A stretch of 64,000 nt of DNA from Klebsiella planticola ATCC 33531. GTDB lineage: Bacteria > Pseudomonadota > Gammaproteobacteria > Enterobacterales > Enterobacteriaceae. Within the stretch, counting starts at the first letter, position 1; each line of letters opens with the position of its first letter. Positions 1 through 8,800 of this stretch are shown here, piece by piece. The notes under the pieces were generated by a model. It was not told where the DNA came from. It did no database searches and was given only the letters and a program-made list of their open reading frames with translations. The translations under genes were made by a program, and so were the position numbers. The stretch is taken from assembly GCF_000735435.1 (NCBI RefSeq), contig NZ_JMPP01000033.1:62001-126000 (forward strand). Direction: 5' to 3'.

Positions 1-1
1 G

Positions 2-352
2 GACATCCAGGCGCTGTTTAGTCAGGTAAAAACGGGGACGCCGGTTCGCGTTATCAACCAGCCGGTGAAATTTGCGATTGAGCCGGACGGTAAACGCTAT
101 GTCGAAGTTCATCGGCCTCTGACGCAGGATGAAGCGGGCAACACCCGGACGATTCCGCACACGCTGCCAGCGGCCTTCCATCAGTTTGCCGGAGATAAGA
201 CCGTAGACGATGCGCAGCTTAAGAAAGCGCTGTCCCGACGCGCGGGTTATCCGGTGGTGGTCTCCACGGGCAATGAGGCGGCGAGCAGCGCAGCGATATC
301 GACGATGTCGGTGCAGAATGGCACGATGGACGAAGCGAAAAGGGTGCAGTAG
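2..352 (+). CDS. ldtE: L,D-transpeptidase LdtE (YnhG), C-terminal part
   Basis: This is the 3' end of an open frame that enters from the left edge (reading from base 2) and stops with TAG. The last ~116 residues match the C-terminal tail of the periplasmic L,D-transpeptidase LdtE/YnhG, which makes 3-3 cross-links in peptidoglycan. The catalytic YkuD domain with its Cys lies mostly outside the window, so activity cannot be judged. The order ldtE-lpp-pykF is the same as in E. coli, which supports the call. The gene converges on lpp and the two share a hairpin between them. Confidence 0.85.
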   Translation, partial: DIQALFSQVKTGTPVRVINQPVKFAIEPDGKRYVEVHRPLTQDEAGNTRTIPHTLPAAFHQFAGDKTVDDAQLKKALSRRAGYPVVVSTGNEAASSAAISTMSVQNGTMDEAKRVQ

Positions 353-380
353 CGCGAGACGGAAGGGAACAGAGGACAAA

Positions 381-411
381 AAAATGGCGCACAATGTGCG
401 CCATTTTTATT
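381..411. terminator. Bidirectional terminator between ldtE and lpp
   Basis: A perfect ten-bp stem (AATGGCGCAC / GTGCGCCATT) with a 3-nt loop is flanked by an A-run on the left and a T-run on the right. It can therefore act as an intrinsic terminator for lpp on the minus strand and ldtE on the plus strand. The lpp stop codon lies 13 bases beyond it. Confidence 0.9.
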
Positions 412-423
412 ACACAGGTACTA

Positions 424-672
<249 letters not shown>

Positions 673-704
673 CTAGATTGAGTTAATCTCCATGTAGCGT
701 TACA

Positions 705-734
705 AGTATTACACAAACTTTTTTGGGATGAGAA
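705..734 (-). promoter_or_regulatory. lpp promoter
   Basis: On the minus strand, TTCTCA (729-734) and TAATAC (706-711) are 17 bp apart, followed by a leader that matches the E. coli lpp leader almost base for base. The surrounding DNA (about 661-900) is AT-rich, as is known for this very strong promoter. The rest of the lpp-pykF gap up to base 913 shows no further gene. Confidence 0.8.
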
Positions 735-912
735 TATTTTTTTACGGTAATACGCTTATTTTTGATCGTTCGCTCAAAGAAACATCGAATTTGGCAGATT
801 AGTTTAAAAATCTTTGTGAAAACAGCACGCTTCCATCGGATTCATCTTAGATAATCTCTTATTAAATAGTAAATTCCGATTTGCATTTTTATTAAGAGTA
901 GCTAGTGATTGA

Positions 913-948
913 ATAAAAAAAAAGCGCCTGCGAAGAGGCGCCTTTAAA
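913..948 (-). terminator. pykF terminator
   Basis: Read on the minus strand, a GC-rich stem (AGGCGC / GCGCCT around a six-base loop) is followed by nine or more T residues. It sits 23 bases after the pykF stop codon. Confidence 0.88.
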
Positions 949-970
949 AAACGAATTAACCTGTAAATTA

Positions 971-2383
971 TTACAGCACGTGCACGGAGGCTGTATTGGT
1001 GGTTCCGCTCGGGACCAGGGCGCCAGAGACCATGACAACCACGTCGCCTTTACGCGCCAGGCCGCTCTGCAGCGCCAGTTCTTTACCCAGGATGTAGAAA
1101 TCATCGGTAGAGGAGAGCTGGTCAACCAGCTGCGGCACCACGCCTTTGGTCAGCACCAGCTGACGGGCAGTGGTTTCGTTGGTGGTCAGCGCCAGGATGG
1201 TGGCGTCCGGGAAGTATTTACGCACGGCGCGCGCAGATTTACCGCCCTGGGTCGCGACAACAATCAGCGGAGCTTCCAGTTTTTCTGCGGTTTCTACCGC
1301 ACCACGGCACACGGCTTCGGTGATGCGCAGTTTGCGGTTGTCGTTGTTGAATTCCAGACGGCTGGTCATCACGCGATCGGTACGCTCGCAGATGGTGGCC
1401 ATGATGGTGACCGCTTCCAGCGGGTATTTCCCTTTGGCGGATTCGCCAGACAGCATTACCGCATCGGTACCGTCGAGGATGGCGTTCGCCACGTCGCCGG
1501 CTTCAGCGCGGGTCGGACGCGGGTTTTTGATCATCGAATCCAGCATCTGCGTTGCGGTGATAACCACTTTACGCGCGCGGATACATTTTTCGATAATCAT
1601 CTTCTGGGCGAAGATAACTTCTTCAACCGGGATTTCAACGCCCATGTCGCCACGAGCAACCATGATGCCGTCAGACGCTTCGAGAATCTCGTCGAAGTTG
1701 TTCAGGCCTTCCTGGTTTTCAATTTTGGATATGATCTGGATGTTTTCGCCGCCGTGAGCTTTCAGGTGCTCGCGGATTTCGACGACGTCAGAACGCTTAC
1801 GGATAAAGGAAGCAGCAACGAAATCAACGCCTTGTTCGCAACCGAAGATCAGGTCCTGCTTATCTTTTTCAGCCAGCGCCGGCAGGGCAATAGAAACGCC
1901 CGGCAGGTTTACGCCTTTGTTTTCGCCGAGGTCGCCGTTGTTCAGCACTTTACAGATGACGTTCTTACCTTCAATGGCAGTCACTTCCATGCCGATCAGA
2001 CCATCGTCGACCAGAACGGTGTTACCGACGGACAGGTCGGTAGTGAAACCTTCATAGGTCACGGCGACGATTTCGTTGTTGCCAACGACGGATTTATCGG
2101 TAGTGAAGGTGAATGTCTGACCTGCTTTCAGGGAGACGTCATTGCCGCCTTCCAGCTTGATGGTACGAATTTCCGGGCCTTTGGTGTCCAGCAGGATAGC
2201 CGCTGTCTTACCGGTTTTGCTCAGCACGTTACGCAGGTTCTTGATGCGTTGACCGTGTTCAGCATAGTCACCGTGAGAGAAGTTCAGACGCATGACGTTC
2301 ATGCCCGCGTCCAGCATTTTGGACAGCATCTCTTCGGATTCGGTTTTCGGACCGATGGTGCAAACAATTTTGGTCTTTTTCAT
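971..2383 (-). CDS. pykF: Pyruvate kinase I (PykF)
   Basis: The 470-aa protein has the full length of bacterial pyruvate kinase type I. It converts phosphoenolpyruvate and ADP to pyruvate and ATP in the last step of glycolysis, and the family is activated by fructose-1,6-bisphosphate. Visible motifs are the N-terminal KIVCTIGP, the MRLNFSHG segment, the active-site region around [16 protein letters not shown] and ATQMLDSM, and the C-terminal effector domain ending in the VHVL tail. It is monocistronic, with its own promoter, a Cra-like site and a terminator. Confidence 0.98.
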   Translation of the reverse strand: MKKTKIVCTIGPKTESEEMLSKMLDAGMNVMRLNFSHGDYAEHGQRIKNLRNVLSKTGKTAAILLDTKGPEIRTIKLEGGNDVSLKAGQTFTFTTDKSVVGNNEIVAVTYEGFTTDLSVGNTVLVDDGLIGMEVTAIEGKNVICKVLNNGDLGENKGVNLPGVSIALPALAEKDKQDLIFGCEQGVDFVAASFIRKRSDVVEIREHLKAHGGENIQIISKIENQEGLNNFDEILEASDGIMVARGDMGVEIPVEEVIFAQKMIIEKCIRARKVVITATQMLDSMIKNPRPTRAEAGDVANAILDGTDAVMLSGESAKGKYPLEAVTIMATICERTDRVMTSRLEFNNDNRKLRITEAVCRGAVETAEKLEAPLIVVATQGGKSARAVRKYFPDATILALTTNETTARQLVLTKGVVPQLVDQLSSTDDFYILGKELALQSGLARKGDVVVMVSGALVPSGTTNTASVHVL

Positions 2384-2557
2384 GAAAGTTTTAGTCTTTA
2401 AGTTGTGAAGGATATGGAAATCTCGCTCCGTTGGCGCGCGGCCGTGGAGTCAAACCTGTATTGCGAAAGTTGCTATGCCACGCTCTAAGGATAGGTGACA
2501 ACAAAAGAGCGTGCAGAAGAAAGTATGCTGGCGGTTCAGCCCATGAAAAGAGGCAGT

Positions 2558-2602
2558 ATTTTATGCGTTTAGTTGTGCAGTCCAATGTGCTGAAACCATT
2601 CA
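2558..2602 (-). promoter_or_regulatory. pykF promoter with Cra (FruR) site
   Basis: On the minus strand, TTGGAC (2580-2585) and TAAAAT (2558-2563) are 16 bp apart. Just upstream, 2591-2602 reads TGAAACCATTCA on the plus strand, a near-palindrome that fits the Cra operator consensus (TGAAAC-GTTTCA). Cra repression of pykF is established in E. coli; that this site does the same here is inferred. The remainder of the 505-bp gap between pykF and fumD (2603-2888) shows no supported gene. Confidence 0.65.
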
Positions 2603-2860
2603 AGAAAGAATCGGTGTGCATTATACGACGCTGGAACAAAAAAAGAAAATGAAAACGACGTTTCATTCTTTCCCATAAAAATGTAACAAAACTCAAACTA
2701 ATCTAAATCTTCTTCGCAACACATTTTTTCACCAGCCGACAAAAATCAACGCCGCTGTTGCGCGAATTTTCTCGCGGTTAGCTACTGGAAATGGCGCACT
2801 GGTGCAAAAATAGTTCGCTGGTTTGATTTATCACGAAAACATATCAATAATAATTTGATT

Positions 2861-2879
2861 GATAATGATAATTTGTGAG
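2861..2879. promoter_or_regulatory. GATAAT repeats upstream of fumD (weak Fur-like element)
   Basis: Two adjacent GATAAT hexamers (2861-2872) lie 16 bp before the fumD start. They resemble one half of a Fur box (GATAAT repeats), but the inverted half is missing. The placement next to a fumarase gene is suggestive only. Confidence 0.3.
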
Positions 2880-2888
2880 TCGAAAAGA

Positions 2889-3104
2889 ATGGGAAATAAA
2901 GCCAGAGACGACGAGTTGTACCAGGAAATGTGCCGGGTGGTGGGGAAAGTGGTGCTTGAAATGCGCGATCTCGGCCAGCAGCCAAAACATATCGTGATCG
3001 CCGGGGTGGTACGTACCTCGCTGGCCAATCCGAAAATCGCCCGTTCTGAACTGACCAAAGAAGCGATGGCGAAGGTGATCCACGCCTTATCCGGGCACGA
3101 TTAA
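2889..3104 (+). CDS. fumD: Fumarase D (YdhZ/FumD)
   Basis: This 71-aa protein closely matches E. coli FumD (YdhZ): an N-terminal MGN, then REMCRVVGK-like and VLEMRDLGQ segments and an HIVIAGVxRT core. FumD is a small cytoplasmic protein reported to have fumarase activity; it is unrelated to FumA, FumB and FumC. The start was placed at MGN because homologues begin there and the upstream in-frame ATG lies in AT-rich non-coding sequence. Its position next to pykF is conserved. Confidence 0.88.
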   Translation: MGNKARDDELYQEMCRVVGKVVLEMRDLGQQPKHIVIAGVVRTSLANPKIARSELTKEAMAKVIHALSGHD

Positions 3105-3131
3105 CCTTCCCGGCGCGCGGATTGCACAGGC

Positions 3132-3770
3132 TCAGGAAATCACAAAACGCACGACCGCTTTCACCGCAATATCGCAGTGGTGGGCGACCATCTCTTCATC
3201 GTCGATAGCCGGCAGCGGGTCGTCGAGGAAGAGACTGTTGAAGGTGTAAAAGTTCGACACCTGATAAAAGCTAAAGCTGCTGATCAGACGATGAACATCC
3301 CGCGCCTGCAGACCCTCCTGAAAAATTCCCTGCTGCTGCCCGCGCTGCAGAATATCCTCCAGAATCGACAGGGCGGTTCGATTCAGCGGCTTCAGCTGAC
3401 CTGACGACTGTAACCACTTACCGCGCTGCATATTCTCCATACAAATCACCCGCATAAAGTCCGCATGGGTGGCGTGATAACGCACGCTCCAGCGCACCAG
3501 CTGCACCAGCGCTTCGACCGGCGGAAGCTGTTCCAGCCCGAGCTGCTGTTCCGTCTCGCGAATGCGCGCATAGACATGCTGCAGTACCTCCTGGTACAGC
3601 TGCTCCTTGGTTTTGAAGTAGTAAACCACCATGCGTTTGGTTGTCTGCGCCTCGGTGGCAATTTGTTCCATGCGCGCCCCGGACAGCCCGTGTTCGGCAA
3701 AGACGACGATTGCGGCGGTGAAAATCCGCTCCTTCAGGGACTGTGCTTCATCATGAGCCACGACAGACAT
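3132..3770 (-). CDS. TetR/AcrR-family regulator of the shikimate/quinate cluster
   Basis: The 212-aa protein has a TetR helix-turn-helix at about residues 10-55 (IFTAAIVVFAEHG ... KRMVVYYFKTKEQLY) and a C-terminal ligand-binding helical domain. The ATG at 3770 was chosen over the upstream GTG because AGGAG lies five bases before it. It is divergent from quiC, with a 126-bp gap. A 19-bp element in that gap recurs before the transporter gene, so local control of the quiC operon is likely. The ligand is inferred to be a shikimate-pathway compound. Confidence 0.85.
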   Translation of the reverse strand: MSVVAHDEAQSLKERIFTAAIVVFAEHGLSGARMEQIATEAQTTKRMVVYYFKTKEQLYQEVLQHVYARIRETEQQLGLEQLPPVEALVQLVRWSVRYHATHADFMRVICMENMQRGKWLQSSGQLKPLNRTALSILEDILQRGQQQGIFQEGLQARDVHRLISSFSFYQVSNFYTFNSLFLDDPLPAIDDEEMVAHHCDIAVKAVVRFVIS

Positions 3771-3840
3771 AACCACTCCTTTTTTCTGAGAGACAAAAAA
3801 TACACATAATGATCACAAATTAGCAACCTTGTATGGCGCA

Positions 3841-3859
3841 AATGAACCAAATGATACAT
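3841..3859. promoter_or_regulatory. Candidate TetR operator 1 (before quiC)
   Basis: Its reverse complement ATGTATCATTTGGTTCATT matches the element at 5753-5771 at 16 of 19 positions. It is an imperfect inverted repeat and sits between the divergent regulator and quiC. Confidence 0.55.
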
Positions 3860-3896
3860 ATTCAGGACTCACGCCTGTTGATGACACGAGGACCTT

Positions 3897-5750
3897 ATGC
3901 TGCGCTCTATTGCTACCGTTTCGATTTCCGGCACCTTGCCTGAAAAGCTCCATGCTATTGCGGCTGCGGGTTATCAAGGCGTCGAAATCTTTGAAAACGA
4001 TCTGCTGTATTATACCGGCACGCCGGCGGATATTCGCAATCTGGCGGCCGATTTAGGGCTAAAAATCACGCTTTTTCAACCCTTTCGCGATTTTGAAGGC
4101 GCCAGTCGCAGCCAGTTTGCGGCGAATATGGAGCGGGCGAAGCGCAAATTCGCCCTGATGCATGAGCTGGGCTGCGACACATTGCTCCTGTGCAGCAATG
4201 TGCAGCCGGAGTGTTCCGCCGATGTTGCGCTGCAGGTGGCAGATCTCGCCGCGCTGGCGGCGCTGGCGGAGCAGGAAAAGATCGTCATCGGCTACGAAGC
4301 GCTGGCCTGGGGAACGCACGTCAACCGCTGGTATCAGGCCTGGGAACGGGTGAAAAGCGTCAACAGCCCGGCGCTCGGTATCGTCCTCGATAGCTTTCAT
4401 ATCCTCGCCCGCGGCGATACGCTGCAGCGGTTGCCTGAAGTCCCGGTGGACAAAATTACCTTTCTGCAGCTGGCCGATGCGCCGCTGATGAAGATGGATG
4501 TTCTGGAGTGGAGCCGCCATTTCCGCTGCTTCCCAGGGCAGGGACAGCTGCCGCTGGTGGACTTTGCCCGCGATCTGACCCGCTGCGGCTATCGCGGCCC
4601 GTGGTCGCTGGAAATTTTCAATGACGGCTTCCGCGCTTCGCCGAACGGCGCAACGGCGAAAGATGGCTACCGCTCGCTGCAATGGCTGGAAGAGCAGACC
4701 TACCGGCAGCTGGACAACAGCGATGCATCGCTGTTTCACGCCGCGACAGCGCCAGACTATCTCGGTCTGGAATTTATCGAATTTGCCGCCAGCCCAGCGG
4801 AAGCGCAGGCCCTCGGCCAGCGCCTGTCGCAGCTGGGGTTCTGTCAGGAAGGTCGCCACCGTTCGAAACAGGTGGTGCTGTGGCGCAACGGCGGCGCACG
4901 AGCGATTGTGAACTACCAACCGCACAGCTGGGCCGACCATTTTCACCAGCGCCACGGAGTCTCGCTGTGTGCGATGGCGCTGCGCGTCAGCCGCAGCGCG
5001 GCGATTGTTGAGCGCGCCCGCGCCTATGGCTACGCTACCTGGCAAGGCGATGCCGGGCCGAATGAAAGTCCGATTCCGGCGATTTGCGCCCCCGACGGCA
5101 GCCTGATCTATTTAATCGAAGCCGGTGACGATATCTACGCCCGTGATTTTCATCTGCACGACGCGCCAGCGCTGCGCGATGACTACAGCGGCATCGATCA
5201 TCTGGCGCTGGGCATGGAGGCGGAAAGCCGCGATAACTGGATTATCTTTTTCCGCACCGTCTTCGGTTTCACTCTCGAACATGAACAGACGCTGCCGGAT
5301 CCGTATGGTCTGGTGCGCAGTCTGGCGGTGCACAGCCCGCAGGGTAATATTCGCCTGGCCCTGAATATTTCTCAGAGCCGCGCCACCCAGATTGCCCGGT
5401 CGGTGGCCTGCTATCAGGGGGCGGGCTTGCAGCACGCGGCGTTTGCCTGCCGCCACCTGCCGGAGACCCTCGACGCTCTGCCGCAGGTCTCCCGTCAGGC
5501 GCTGCCGATTCCGGCTAATTACTATGATGACCTGCTGGCGCGCTATGGCGAGGCGGTGGACGTTGCGACCCTGCAACGTCTGCACATTCTCTATGACCGC
5601 GATCCGCGCGGCGGGGAGTTCCTCCACCTCTATACCCGGCCGTTCTCGGCAGGGCGCTTTTTCTTCGAATTGACCGAAAGACGCGATGGCTATGCCCTGT
5701 ACGGTGCGGCAAATGCCGCCGTTCGTCTGTCGGCAATGCAATACAGTTAG
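3897..5750 (+). CDS. quiC: 3-dehydroshikimate dehydratase, fused DSD-HPPD type (QuiC)
   Basis: The 617-aa protein has an N-terminal AP-endonuclease/xylose-isomerase-like TIM barrel (about 1-275) and a C-terminal vicinal-oxygen-chelate domain like 4-hydroxyphenylpyruvate dioxygenase (about 285-600). This is the architecture of Pseudomonas putida QuiC1, which converts 3-dehydroshikimate to protocatechuate. The four acidic or amide metal ligands of the barrel are present at E134, D165, Q191 and E239. It leads an operon with an MFS carrier and a dehydrogenase. Protocatechuate ring-cleavage genes are not in the window. The role of the HPPD-like half is unknown in this family. Confidence 0.88.
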   Translation: MLRSIATVSISGTLPEKLHAIAAAGYQGVEIFENDLLYYTGTPADIRNLAADLGLKITLFQPFRDFEGASRSQFAANMERAKRKFALMHELGCDTLLLCSNVQPECSADVALQVADLAALAALAEQEKIVIGYEALAWGTHVNRWYQAWERVKSVNSPALGIVLDSFHILARGDTLQRLPEVPVDKITFLQLADAPLMKMDVLEWSRHFRCFPGQGQLPLVDFARDLTRCGYRGPWSLEIFNDGFRASPNGATAKDGYRSLQWLEEQTYRQLDNSDASLFHAATAPDYLGLEFIEFAASPAEAQALGQRLSQLGFCQEGRHRSKQVVLWRNGGARAIVNYQPHSWADHFHQRHGVSLCAMALRVSRSAAIVERARAYGYATWQGDAGPNESPIPAICAPDGSLIYLIEAGDDIYARDFHLHDAPALRDDYSGIDHLALGMEAESRDNWIIFFRTVFGFTLEHEQTLPDPYGLVRSLAVHSPQGNIRLALNISQSRATQIARSVACYQGAGLQHAAFACRHLPETLDALPQVSRQALPIPANYYDDLLARYGEAVDVATLQRLHILYDRDPRGGEFLHLYTRPFSAGRFFFELTERRDGYALYGAANAAVRLSAMQYS

Positions 5751-5752
5751 TG

Positions 5753-5771
5753 ATGTATCAAATGGTTCGTT
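5753..5771. promoter_or_regulatory. Candidate TetR operator 2 (before the MFS gene)
   Basis: ATGTATCAAATGGTTCGTT lies in the 82-bp gap between quiC and the transporter. It matches the reverse complement of the site at 3841-3859 at 16 of 19 positions. Confidence 0.55.
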
Positions 5772-5832
5772 GAGCACAGCATCGCCAATACAATAACAAC
5801 ATTCATCTGCACCCTATGACAGGAAAACGACT

Positions 5833-7155
5833 ATGAACGCGTACAGCCAGAATCACACGGCAGCGGCGCAAGCCGCGACCGCCGTGCCGCGCTCCCGGCG
5901 GCGAATGGGGATCCTCACGCTGCTGGCTATCGGCACGATGATTAACTACCTCGATCGGACGGTGTTGGGCATCGCGGCCCCCAGTTTAACTTCCGAACTG
6001 GGGATTGATGCCGCGGTCATGGGGATCGTGTTTTCCGCCTTTGCCTGGACCTACGCGCTGGCGCAAATTCCCGGCGGCCTGTTCCTCGACCGTTTCGGCA
6101 ATAAAGTGACTTATTTCCTGTCGCTGACGCTGTGGTCGCTGTTTACGTTGTTTCACGGCATGGCGATAGGGCTGAAAACCCTGCTGCTGTGCCGCTTTGG
6201 GCTGGGGGTCAGCGAGGCGCCCTGTTTCCCGGTGAACAGCCGGGTGGTCAGCGCGTGGTTCCCGCAGCAGGAGAGGGCCAAGGCAACGGCAGTCTATACC
6301 GTCGGGGAGTACCTCGGGCTGGCCTGCTTCTCACCGCTGCTGTTCTGGATTATGGGCAGTTTCGGCTGGCGGGCGCTGTTTATCAGCGTCGGCGCTGTCG
6401 GGGTGCTGTTTGCGCTGGTGTGGTGGCGCTGCTACCGCGAACCGCATGAAGACAAACGCCTCAGCCAGCAGGAGCGAGAGCATATTGTCAACGGCGGCGG
6501 TCTGGTGACGGCGAGCGACCAGCAGACGGCTTTCAGCTGGCCGCTGGTGCGTCAACTGCTGGGGAAACGGCAGATTCTGGGCGCCAGCATCGGCCAGTTT
6601 GCCGGCAATACGGTGCTGGTGTTTTTCCTCACCTGGTTCCCGACCTATCTGGCCACCGCGCGGCATATGCCGTGGTTGAAGGTGGGAATCTTCGCCATTC
6701 TGCCGTTCCTTGCCGCTGCCGGCGGCGTGATGTTCGGCGGCTGGATCTCCGACAAACTGCTGAAGGCCACCGGCTCGGCCAACCTCGCGCGTAAGCTGCC
6801 GATCGTTGCCGGTCTGCTGATGGCCAGCAGCATTATTTCCGCCAACTGGCTGAGCAGCGATCTGGCGGTGATTCTGGTGATGTCATTCGCCTTCTTTGGT
6901 CAGGGAATGGTCGGTCTGGGCTGGACGTTGATCTCCGATATCGCGCCGAAAGGGCTGGGCGGCCTGACCGGCGGCCTGTTTAACTTTTGCGCTAACTTCG
7001 CGGGAATCCTCACGCCGTTGGTGATTGGCTTTATCGTCGCCGCCTTCGGCGACTTCTTCTATGCGCTTATCTATATCGGCGGCGCCGCGCTGCTCGGCGT
7101 CGTGGCGTATCTGTTTATTCTGGGCGATGTCAAACGCATCGAGCTATCGCAGTAA
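5833..7155 (+). CDS. MFS transporter, anion:cation symporter type (probable shikimate/quinate uptake)
   Basis: The 440-aa inner-membrane protein has about twelve hydrophobic segments. The first loop carries the MFS signature region (FLDRFGNK, compare G-x-L-x-D-R-x-G), and TM1 contains the NYLDRT motif usual in the ACS family of organic-anion carriers (hexuronate, galactonate). RBS AGGAAA lies before the ATG. Being between quiC and a shikimate-dehydrogenase-like gene, it probably imports shikimate, quinate or dehydroshikimate; the substrate is inferred from context. Confidence 0.88.
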   Translation: MNAYSQNHTAAAQAATAVPRSRRRMGILTLLAIGTMINYLDRTVLGIAAPSLTSELGIDAAVMGIVFSAFAWTYALAQIPGGLFLDRFGNKVTYFLSLTLWSLFTLFHGMAIGLKTLLLCRFGLGVSEAPCFPVNSRVVSAWFPQQERAKATAVYTVGEYLGLACFSPLLFWIMGSFGWRALFISVGAVGVLFALVWWRCYREPHEDKRLSQQEREHIVNGGGLVTASDQQTAFSWPLVRQLLGKRQILGASIGQFAGNTVLVFFLTWFPTYLATARHMPWLKVGIFAILPFLAAAGGVMFGGWISDKLLKATGSANLARKLPIVAGLLMASSIISANWLSSDLAVILVMSFAFFGQGMVGLGWTLISDIAPKGLGGLTGGLFNFCANFAGILTPLVIGFIVAAFGDFFYALIYIGGAALLGVVAYLFILGDVKRIELSQ

Positions 7156-7166
7156 AGGAGCTGGGG

Positions 7167-8003
7167 ATGATAATTAGTGGTAATACGCAGCTGATCGCGC
7201 ATCTGGGTTATCCGACCGGCGGTTTTAAGGCGCCGATGATCTACAACCCGTGGTTCGACCGACAGCAGGTGGATGTCAAGGTGGTGCCCACGGGCGTGAA
7301 GCCGGAGGCGCTGGCGACGGTGGTTCCGGCGCTGTTTACGCTGACCAATATTATCGGTGCGCTGGTCACGATGCCGCACAAAATTGCCACCTGCGGGCTG
7401 GTGCATCGCCTCAGCCCCACGGCGGCCATTGCCGGCGCCTGCAACGCCATTCGCCGCGAGGCCGACGGCACTCTGAGCGGCGATATGTTCGATGGCGACG
7501 GTTTCGTGCTCGGTATCCGGCGTAAAGGTTTTCAGCCTGAGGGGGCGCGGGCGCTGGTGGTCGGCTGCGGCGGCGTGGGATCGGCAATCGCCGCTTCGCT
7601 GGCAGCGGCGGGGGGGCGCGCTCTGACGCTCTACGATAGCCACGCCGATGCTGCGCATGCGCTGGCGGCCCGTCTGCTGCAACACTACCCGCTGCTGGAT
7701 ATCAGCCTGATGCAGCGTGACCCGCAGGGGCACGATCTGGTGGTAAACGCCACGCCGCTGGGAATGAAGGCGGGGGACCCGCTGCCGCTGGACCCGCAGC
7801 GGTTGACGCCCGGTACCTGGGTAGGGGAAGTGGTGATGACCCAGGCTTTTACGCCGCTGCTGCAGGCCGCTCAGGCGCGCGACTGCCCGGTTCAGCGCGG
7901 AACCGACATGTTGTTTGAAATGATCCCGGCCTATCTGCGTTTCTTCAACCTACCGGTAGCGACCCCGGAACAGCTGCGCGAACTGGCGGAAATTCGCTAC
8001 TGA
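7167..8003 (+). CDS. Shikimate dehydrogenase-like oxidoreductase (AroE family)
   Basis: The 278-aa protein has the two AroE domains: an N-terminal substrate domain with VTMPHK, whose Lys is the expected catalytic residue, and DGDGF, and a C-terminal Rossmann domain with the glycine-rich VGCGGVGSA and VVNATPLGM. It has the family's usual length. The Ser-x-Ser motif that binds the shikimate carboxylate in true AroE is replaced by GGFKAP (about residues 18-23). It follows the transporter by 11 bp, so it is in the quiC operon. It may oxidise shikimate, quinate or an analogue to the dehydro form used by QuiC. Confidence 0.85.
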   Translation: MIISGNTQLIAHLGYPTGGFKAPMIYNPWFDRQQVDVKVVPTGVKPEALATVVPALFTLTNIIGALVTMPHKIATCGLVHRLSPTAAIAGACNAIRREADGTLSGDMFDGDGFVLGIRRKGFQPEGARALVVGCGGVGSAIAASLAAAGGRALTLYDSHADAAHALAARLLQHYPLLDISLMQRDPQGHDLVVNATPLGMKAGDPLPLDPQRLTPGTWVGEVVMTQAFTPLLQAAQARDCPVQRGTDMLFEMIPAYLRFFNLPVATPEQLRELAEIRY

Positions 8004-8062
8004 ATCGCTGGCGGCCCGGTTAATATATCGCTCTGTTTCCGGGCGTTTAGCGAGCAATCACG

Positions 8063-8800
8063 ATGACCAACGCAGTCGTTCTGCTGGCAGCGGGGAGCCT
8101 GAAAGGGGCTTTTATCCCGCTGCTGGCACGTTTCCATCAGCAAAGCGGTATTCTGGTCGAGGCCCATTTTGGTCCTGCCGGTTTACTGCGCGAGCGCATT
8201 GAAGGCGGGGCGGCGTGTTCGGTATTTGCCTCTGCCAACCGCCAGCATCCCCAGGCGCTGCGCCAGGCCGGCAGGGCGGGGGAATGTCATTCGTTTACCC
8301 GCAACCAGCTGATGCTGACCGCCCGTCGCACCGCCTCCGGCGAGAGAGACGACTGGCTGACGCTCCTGACTAACCCGCAGCTGCGTCTGGCTACATCGAC
8401 GCCGGGCTGCGACCCGTCCGGCGACTATACCTGGCAGCTGTTTGAGCGCATTGAAGCCCGCTTCCCGGGCGCCGGTAGCGCGATGATGGCCCGCGCTCAG
8501 CAGCTGGTCGGTGGACGGCAGTCGCTCAGCGTCCCGCCGGGCGAAACGGCGGGAGCCTGGCTTATCCGCGAGGGGTTAACCGACCTGTTTATTGGCTATG
8601 CCCATTACGCCAGTCAAATGGCGATGGCTGACGATCTGCGGACGGTCGCGATCCCGGCGCCGTGGAATATCCAGGCCGATTATCAGCTGACGACGCTCGA
8701 CGAGAGCGCCGGGGCGCAGCGTCTGTGCCGCTTTATTCTCGGCGCGGAAGGGCAGCAGTATCTGCAGGCCGCGGGTTTTTTACCGGCTAACGCCGAATAG
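8063..8800 (+). CDS. ModA-like molybdate-binding-protein homologue without a signal peptide
   Basis: The 245-aa protein resembles the type II periplasmic binding fold of ModA/WtpA molybdate-binding proteins: an N-terminal LLAAGSLKGAF (compare AAASL in ModA), a middle ATSTPGCDPSG and IGYAHYASQ. There is no hydrophobic leader and an in-frame TAG lies 15 bases before the ATG, so a missed signal peptide is excluded. It would stay in the cytoplasm. It follows the dehydrogenase by 59 bp and ends 14 bp inside the convergent ATPase gene. Possible roles are metal-oxyanion storage or sensing; neither is proven. Confidence 0.7.
   Translation: MTNAVVLLAAGSLKGAFIPLLARFHQQSGILVEAHFGPAGLLRERIEGGAACSVFASANRQHPQALRQAGRAGECHSFTRNQLMLTARRTASGERDDWLTLLTNPQLRLATSTPGCDPSGDYTWQLFERIEARFPGAGSAMMARAQQLVGGRQSLSVPPGETAGAWLIREGLTDLFIGYAHYASQMAMADDLRTVAIPAPWNIQADYQLTTLDESAGAQRLCRFILGAEGQQYLQAAGFLPANAE

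Noticed and set aside
980-2401. A 473-codon open frame opposite pykF
   Set aside because: It is an antisense artefact of biased codon use in pykF; it has no RBS and no recognisable domain.
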